Under the pieces are notes generated by a model. The model did not search any database and was not told the origin of the DNA. It saw only the letters and a program-made list of their open reading frames with translations. Both the position numbers and the translations under genes were made by a program. DNA of 64,000 bases from Saxidomus purpurata (Eukaryota; Mollusca; Bivalvia; Venerida; Veneridae): NCBI GenBank assembly GCA_022818135.1, contig JAFMSR010000019.1:27712770-27776769 (forward strand), in the 5' to 3' direction. Below are positions 47,401 to 56,400 of this stretch, in pieces (position 1 is the first letter of the stretch; each line of letters starts with the position of its first letter).

Positions 47401-50400
47401 TAAAATACTACTTCTGTAACAAACTAAGGTCCGTCTACAAGTACTGTGTACCATTGTTAATGAGTGTTTGCTACTATCGTGTCAAACCCAAGATCGCGTT
47501 ATCGCTATTACTGTATCAAGGGAAACAACTCGCTCTGAGAATCAATCATCCACGTACGGAAATAAAGTGAAAAATTTAGTCACGGATATATAATCGTGTG
47601 TCACACAGTTCAGGTAAGTCTTACGTCGTCCCATAAACTGCAGAAGATCTAATAGTCTGGTGTTACCTGCCTCTACCCAGTACGACAGGGAACCAGACTA
47701 AACATTAAAAGGCAGGGAAAAATTGTCTACAAACCGGAACCACCGGAAGTGGTGCATGTACAAACGGGACACCCCAGAGAGCTAAGCTCGACGCAGTCTG
47801 TCCTACAGTTTGTTGGAAACGCTGGACAACCGTTGTTGTTAGAGGACGCCTGAGCTGCAGTTTGTGATCCTGATGTAACAGACGTATTGTTGGTGGAATA
47901 ACTCGAACCTAGGAAAAGAAGTTTATAGTCTTTTATAGATAAAGCGTTTCGGTCACACTGATCAAGTCTGTTTACACTGACGTTTTACATTAGACCAAAA
48001 AGAAATCAAAGTATATGCATCTATATATCTACCATTTTTAACTGTCTGAAAACTGGATATGAGATGCCAAGATTATGGAGAATCGATTGACCCAGTTATA
48101 GAATATTAGAATGAGGAATATAAAATCAGACAAATGACGATGTAATTAAATAGTACAAGATGAAAATATACCATTCTTGATTTGGTAATATTTAAGAAAA
48201 AATGCGATTAGTTTTATCTTAAATGTTCGCAATGATGAATTGTGTTTAACTTGCTAAAGTTTGTCTGTATTTTAATTACAAAATATGCCACACGCCCGGC
48301 ATGATTTACTAGTAATTATTGCTCAGTAAAATAGCACCTTTTGCAAATCGTATGACCAAATACTGTCTAACAATTTAGCCCATTTTGTTCCGTCTAAACC
48401 CACTTTACATAATCTGTCTTATCGCACTTTCTAAAGCTTACTGTCTAACACTATACTAGTACCTTTTTATTTCGTGTATCGACCATACTTCTACACTATA
48501 ACCAATTCTTTATGTGGTAAAAAGCATTGTAATGCTTAATATGCCTAATAAAATTTGTAGTTGTTGTTGTTGCAAAACTTATTGGCTAACAACTGAGTAC
48601 TTATTGTAAAGTGTAAACTTAATGTCTAACAATATTGTTGTACTTTGCATAACTTACTGTTACAGTAGAACACTTATTGCACCGTTTAAAACTCACTGAC
48701 AATTTAGCACTTATTGTACAATATCGAATTTACTTGTCTGACAATATAGCACCAGTTCAACCATGTAAACTTACTATCTAGGAGTACAACGCTTGTTGTA
48801 CCGTACAAAACTTTACTGTTTAACAATATAACACTTATTGTACCATGTGAAATCTTACCTGTGGTACAGCTACATAGCGGACATCCAAATCTATCTAAGG
48901 ACACACAATCAGATCTACAATTGACCGGAAATGCCGGACACCCGTTGTTGTTGCTTGCAGACGAACTGGATGAACCTACACGTAATAATTGTACAACGCA
49001 TATTAAGGATTAACATTTTGCTTTAAACAAGAAGTCTTAAGCATGAAAAAGGCATAAAGTCATTTTTAATGAGATCTCCATATTTTTTTAACGTGTCGTG
49101 GAGAAGGACAGGAACCAGAATGTATGCACAAACCAGCTCCACATAAGAAGCTCAAGGAAGGATGCCATGATAAACTGGCTTGTCAAGGTCACGACCGTAC
49201 CTCCTCATATGACACCAGTACTGTTTTTTTCAGGAAGCGGACTCGAGAGTGACTCGATAAGCTAAAAAAAGCTTTCTTCACAATCGAGTTAAAATAAATT
49301 AGTATAAACTAAACTGGCCTGAAAATGACGATAAAAGCTGAACAACATTGTGACAGCAAATGAAGTGGAGAATTTGGACCTCTGCTCTGGTGTCAGTATA
49401 AAAATTAAGATTTTATACAACCCTTTCAAATTTTAGACAAAACCCTTACAAATCGCTCCATAAATATTTTTAGGGCAATTAGAATGTCCCACACACATGC
49501 ACATTGGACAGTCATTGCCATCGAGATCTACACGTACTTGGGGACAGGTAGGTATAAATAAATGCTTTTATCAACCACTTTTGAAAAGACACATTAACTG
49601 TTTTTGAAATTTTAAAGACTGTATTCAAATACCTGTAGGATGGCATTTACAAACAGGGCAGCCGTTCGAGTCAAGGTCAACGCAGTCCGTGGTGCAGCCG
49701 GTTGAAAACGGTGGACAACCATTAAGATTAGAACCAGTGCCCGCTGACGTCATACTGCTTGATGACGTCATATTGCCTGATGACGATGAAGCAGACGATG
49801 ATGAGTTGTTTCTCCCTGTTAAATACATGGCAAGAGCGAAATAAGATAAGCATTTTCAATAATTATTCAACACCTTTTTTCATGGATCCTCTAACGTATA
49901 AAACGTAATGTGAGCCAATTTAAAAAGTCGAAGTTAGATCTAAATAATTATCAAGTTTTATAGTAAAAGGTCTATACAAAAGTTCACATTAATAAAGAAA
50001 AGTAAAAGTGTATATTCTTGGAAATGAAATAGATTTTATGCATGCGTTTGTAACAACTTAGATCTATTCATATGTAAAGAATATCATTCTATCAAATTTA
50101 CTAGATCTACATACTGAAAAGTAAAATTTGTTTGGACAGTCTAGAGTAAACCTATACATTTTAAGCGAGACTACCTGCAGTGCATCTGCATATAGGGCAT
50201 CCACTTGCATCCAAAGTTGCACAAGAGGCATCACAGTTGCTTGGAAATATAGGGCAGCCATTACTGTTCAACGATGCCTGGGCGCTTGTACCGGAAGTGC
50301 TCGTGCTTCCGGTACCAGGACCGGCGTTCATAGAAAATGGCGACTGGGCATCTTTAAGATAAGGAACACATATTCAACACAGCGCTCAAAGTCCAAGTAA

Positions 50401-53400
50401 TCTTTATATGCATACATTCATCAAATAAGTGCTTTTCTGATAGTGAAAGTTTGTTTCGGAGCAGATGGTGGGTGGCATAAATAGATAGTAGATATGAATA
50501 AATATGTCTAACCAATTAATCTCTAGATGGGTTTATAGTTTAATACTATTTTATTGTTCTATGTACAAGTAAACGTATAAAATTTGGATAAAATACAATT
50601 TACATACATTAGACAAATGGATTAGGCCACGATGGGTGAGAAATACTGAAAATCGTTTCAGAAATTTCCAGTGCCCCAGCCGGAATTCGAACCGGGGACC
50701 CCTCGATTGGTAGTCCAGAGCGTTAACCACTTGATCACCGCACCAGCCACTGTAACACCGGATACAGCTCCTTTCGAATACAGCTCCCCGGTGAGCTGTA
50801 TTCGGTGCACATTAACGAATACAGCTCCCTTGGTGTAGCGGAGCTGTATCCGAAGCAAACATATGGCAGAATTAGACCCATCAGAGATTTCATTTGAAAA
50901 ATCGATATCGGATTTTACTATCGTTCACCGAAGCTGACACTGAATTCGTATGCATCCGGAAATTAACGGAAATCCTCGGACTTTCCCGCAAGTGCACATT
51001 ATTTCAGCCTGGGGCTATTTGGTTAATTTGTTGCAGAATTGCTAAAGCTAGCGCAAAAATATATATTGTTTTTGCATCCATAAAAGGAAGCATCAAAATA
51101 TTTTTTGAAAGAAATTTCATTTTCTCCCATAGTGATGAACCACATTGTAAAAGTACATGTTTCATTTTTTGTTGGTTAAAATGTACTGGTTATTTAAAAT
51201 AAAGATAAAAAAAGGTATTTGCCATGAAATCCATAACCGTTTAAGTAAAATTTCTTAATCATCGATTTATATAATGTGTATTTTAATGTAAAATTTGCGT
51301 GATTTGTAAATATAAGTATATGACCATTTATTCTTCATAAAAGCTTCAAGTCGAAAATATCAAAACTAAATATATAAGATTTTTAGTGTTAAAAAAGGGC
51401 AAAACTTCAGCCTGTTTGACTTCCCGGCTTTTCAAATGTTAATTTGGAGTACAGCATATCAATACAATGCAATTAACACGGATTACATTGACACCCCGAG
51501 GGTGTGGTGCAATACAGGTCTAAATCATACTAAGTTAGCACGCTTTAGGATTGTTTTGCAGTGACATCTCGGTCAATATATATTATCTAAGCGGGGCCTG
51601 GGGCAATGTGCAGCACCTCGTAAAAGTGTCAATGCAATGCAATGTAATTTAGAAAGTGACCGTAACATATCTATAAATACATTAAATTTGAAGATCTGTT
51701 TTAAACAAAATCATGAAATTTAATTCGGTTTGTATTTGGCTGTATCGGAATATTAAAAATTATGATAACATGTATATTTAAGTCTTTCTCATATGCATAG
51801 TATAAACCGACAACTGAGAAATCTTACTAACACCTGTCAGTTTTTCAGTAATATTTTAAAAGCTATTACAACAAATAGCAATCTTCAAGTTTACAATGAC
51901 AATGACCGGTAAAGCTAAATGCTTAGTATGAAAACAGTGATGTAATTTAATTTTCTGACACACCTAGTTCAAGTTGCATAAATGTTCATGTATGCCAATA
52001 ACCAATTATCATTATTACGATAATGCATGCAAGGTAATAATGCTTTATAAACCGTGAAAACATAATTTCTTTACATATTTGAGATTGATCATTGCACGCC
52101 GCCTTTTTAGTATTTCTATGTTTTTTTTTCATTATAATTAGCGTAATGTGTTCTTCGCTTTCCTCCTTAAATAGTCAATGGGCATTAAATATTATATTTT
52201 GCATTTTACATAACATATTATCTTTCCGACATACGTTAACATACCAAAATATACACGCATAAAGTCGTCTGCTATGTGCATTCCTTCGTAAGATTTTTCC
52301 GAAGTTACGGAAATGATCGGAAATGCTCGGCAATTTCCGAGCGATATGAAAAAATGTGTATTAAATGAATTCAATTCGAAAACAGACAATCTAATTATTT
52401 TAGGAAATGTATAATATATATATATTTCAAAAGCTTAATCATTGCGCTATATGAATCCGTTTGCACAGGTATAAAAACTTATTTCTGTGACTGGATATTT
52501 GACTTAGAAAATGATCATCTTCGCGCGTTTGTTCTTTATTTCATATAAAATACAAGTTACTTGTAAAAACACCAAAACAGACTAACTCATTTTCAAAATT
52601 TTTTAAAGTCATTAATATATTTGTAAAGTCAAGATATTTAACTTTCCAAAACCGTTTGCACAGCGAATTTATCTTTTATAGTTTTTTCACAGTTTTAAAA
52701 AAGGTGAAAGTGTCCTTCTATGTTCTATATGATTTTTTAGCCGTGAGTGCGCTGTGGCGATGGGTCTAATTCTGCCATATGGCACATGCACAATCGAATA
52801 AAGCTCCCTATTTTTTTATCAAACGGATAATAAAACGGATTAAATAATAGAAGTCTGAGTACGTGGTGATGTGCCTTTTGGCCAAATGAATTTATGTCTC
52901 CACTTTAGGAAGAAGCTTGGCCTTTCCGAAAACTTTTAAGTTAATGTCAAATTTGTAGTTCGAAAGCTTGGGTCCATTTGTCCGAAAACATGTCTGTTGT
53001 CCTATCCTGTATGTTGTCTTACCAGTCCGTCTGTCGGGCCTTACACCCTGGTGTGAATGTGCTTCATTCCGTCAACAATTTATCTATGAAATGAAGTACA
53101 AAACCACTTAAACTACTGCCTTATGTGCAACAGTCATGTATGAAAAAATGTTGGTTTATTGAAAGAAATTAATTCTTCAATACCAACAAAAAATCATTAA
53201 ACCTTTAAATTCCATTCAACCGTCCTTCCAACACGGACGGACAAAGAGACAAACATCACAGGGCTAAGTACTGCATCCTGAATAGCGGGATGGATCCTAA
53301 TTATTCTATAATAAATTATGTGACGCAATGATACGCCTTCAATATACATCTATGTTGCATCGGGTCACTGGGGAGCTCTATTCGAAAAGAAGGTACAAGA

Positions 53401-56400
53401 ACCCCGAATACAGCTCCCATTTGATTAGGGGAGCTATATTCGGTAATACACGCCGAATACAGCTCTCCGGGGAGCTGTATTCGTTAACGCGCGCCGAATA
53501 CAGCTCTCCGGGGAGCTGTATTCGAAAGGAGCTGTATCCGGTGTTACAAGCCACTACGTTTGAAAGGCAAAATATAATTTGAAAATATACTATGACCGTT
53601 GAAACGTCTGACAGCGATTTGAATGGATATACTTCGTTCTGAAAATGTAAGGGGAAGTAACCGCTGCGGGGAGTTTAATAACGTGACGAGTTACAAAGGG
53701 GAGTTATTTTGCTTACATTTCAACAAACTCCTCGCAGTGGTTAGTTCCCCTTACAGTCTACAGTAACCACTTCCATCATAAACCGTTTTTAGCAAGATAT
53801 AAAATGTACAAATTTAAATTTTAGCGTAAGCTTTTTTGTTCTGCCTTTGCAGTAAGGTTAATTGTCAAGAATTAGAAAAAACAACATTTTTAGCTATTTC
53901 AATATAATAATGCTTTTAGTATAATTGTTTACATGCCGTCACATTACATGTCACTAACACAATCAAATCGCTGTGAGGAGTGATATAAATGTTTTCATAT
54001 ATCACTACTGTTAACATGCTGCTGAAATTGTATCGAATCATGAGATCAGTAGTGTCACATGAGAGATATCTACGGGACGTTTAGGGAATCAGATTCACTC
54101 TAAATAAATATACAGCAACTGAAAAAATCTGAAGATATGATAGTGGTGATAAACATTTCTATTCATATTATTTACTAAGACAAGTCATTCACGTACTTGT
54201 CATTGAGGACGAAGTATTCGTTCCTCCGATAAATGCCCCTTGTGAACCTTGACCCTGGTTACTTGCTCCACTGGATGTTAGAGTTGCTCCCCCTGTGAGT
54301 GACATTGAGGATCCTGATAAAAACAACAGTAGCGTGGTTTGTTAAATGATCTTAATATGCTAGCAGTGTGTATGACAATGATTCTTCCAAATATTATTTG
54401 GCCAATGTCTGGCACATTACCTTTAAAGAGGAGATTTTGCAAATGTATGACACATACGCTTTAAAAGGAAGATGTTATTTCGCAAATGTATGGCACATTA
54501 GTTTTAAAGAGGAGATATGATTTTACAAATGTCTGGCACGTTAGCTTTAAAGAAGAGATTAAGACTTTTTACAGGTTTTCACATGCATGTGTGTCTGCTA
54601 TCAACGTCTTAACAGAGATACGTAGTTACATTAAAGACGTTCGCTACCAACTCCTGTATGTATATAGAGCACACATTTCTTGATAGGGAGATTTTTTTTT
54701 AAGTTGGTATGTTGACTGACAAACAGAAATTTTGAATAAAGCTCGTAGATCACCGGCCTTGATTTTGAATTATCTGTCCTTGAACACAGCATGTTGTTAT
54801 ACTTTCTGATTTTCAAGAGCAGATAATTCAAGATCAAGGCCGGTGACGTATGATTTTTATTTCATATATCTTTTTCTTCAAATTATTTTATTAGTAACAT
54901 GTTTGCCCTATAACCTAGGAATTGATAGCGAACGCTTTGAAGAAGTGGGTCAGACGACTACGCATTGAGATTTGTTCGTGCGTCCCGCCTAGAGCATTTC
55001 TATATGCATAAATCAGGTTAGGTCGTATAATAAACTTTTGAAGATAAAAGAAATAAAAGTTTGGTTACCACTCTTTGAACATGTGCACTCAATACATCCA
55101 CTGTTTCCTATAACTAAACAGTCAAAATTACAATTGTCTGCAAGTTTTGGACAGCCAGCCATGTTGTTGGCAGACGAAGCGGAAGTCAAACTACCGCCAT
55201 TTTGACTCTGCCCTGTGGCACCACCTAGTGTTGATGTGTTGTTTCCGCCGGATGTGACTGGCGCAGACGATGAATCGGTTTTGTTTGTTAAGGCTGTAAA
55301 ATAATTGGGGTTCATTTAGAAATTACAACTGTGCACTTATCTTAAAAAATTAAATGTAAAGATAACTGTGCCATTTTTTCAGAAACAGTTTTACTAAAGT
55401 ACAATTTGATGCTTTTGCGAAATTATCGATGTTTAAATAAATACTTCATGAAGAATACTGTAAATTGGTTAATTTTTGGCGTGATGAAAATTTCTCGATT
55501 TGTGAGCAGACAGACAAGGAAAATTCTCTCGTAGTAAAATTTTGTGAAATGAATTTTTCGCGTCATATTTGAAATAGCGAATTGAGAAATTCACGAAAAT
55601 TACCAAGTTTACAGTATATTAACGTCATAAGCGATCAGAATAATGTTAAAACCTTTCGCTTTTTATTCTTATAATGTGTTTCCCTTTATTAAATACACTG
55701 CATTTCAGTAAATGTCATAAAAAATTTACTACATATTACTGTTTTGAATGAAATAATGGCAAACGATATAGACCACAAACCTAGGTGCATACTACATACT
55801 TGTTTATCAAGGACCAAAGTGCTTGCAAAGTTCTCGATAAAAATCTGCTTTCAATAAGATATCAATGTAAGGGAAATTATACATCTTGTTTACATTTTGG
55901 AATGACCTTAAACCTGCTTACTGTTTACTTGCAAACAGTGCAGACAATGATCAGCTTGCAAATTCGTGATCATGATCTGCACTTTTCGCTATTCAGTTAG
56001 TAAATTCTCAACGGGAACCCCTTCTAACAATCAATAGTGCTGTCAAAACTGAGTGACAGACGAGTCCATTTTTACAAATTTAGCAAAGCAAAAGTTCAGA
56101 AAAATTGAAATAAAGCAAAGCAACAAAGCAAAGCAGCTTGAGAAAAATCCAGACAATACGCATGCGCTACAAGCAAACCGGAAGCAGTGATTGTCTGTTT
56201 TGTATCCTAAAGATAGATGTTTTTAACAATAACGTTGAAAGGGGAGCAATTATTATGTGTTTCACTTTAACAATTATAGCCTACATGTCATAAGTTGTTC
56301 AATTAAATTAAATGTGGCGGTAGCTTGCAGCTACGTCAGAAATGGAACCAGAGTGCACTGTAAGGTGAGCTCCTCATCTAGTTATAGGAAACATAACCTT

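Noticed and set aside
50665..50743. Functional tRNA gene
   Set aside because: A- and B-boxes are present, but the acceptor ends do not pair and it lies in a repeat context. The same holds for the heads at 2288, 2755, 16315, 20414, 38822 and 40960.
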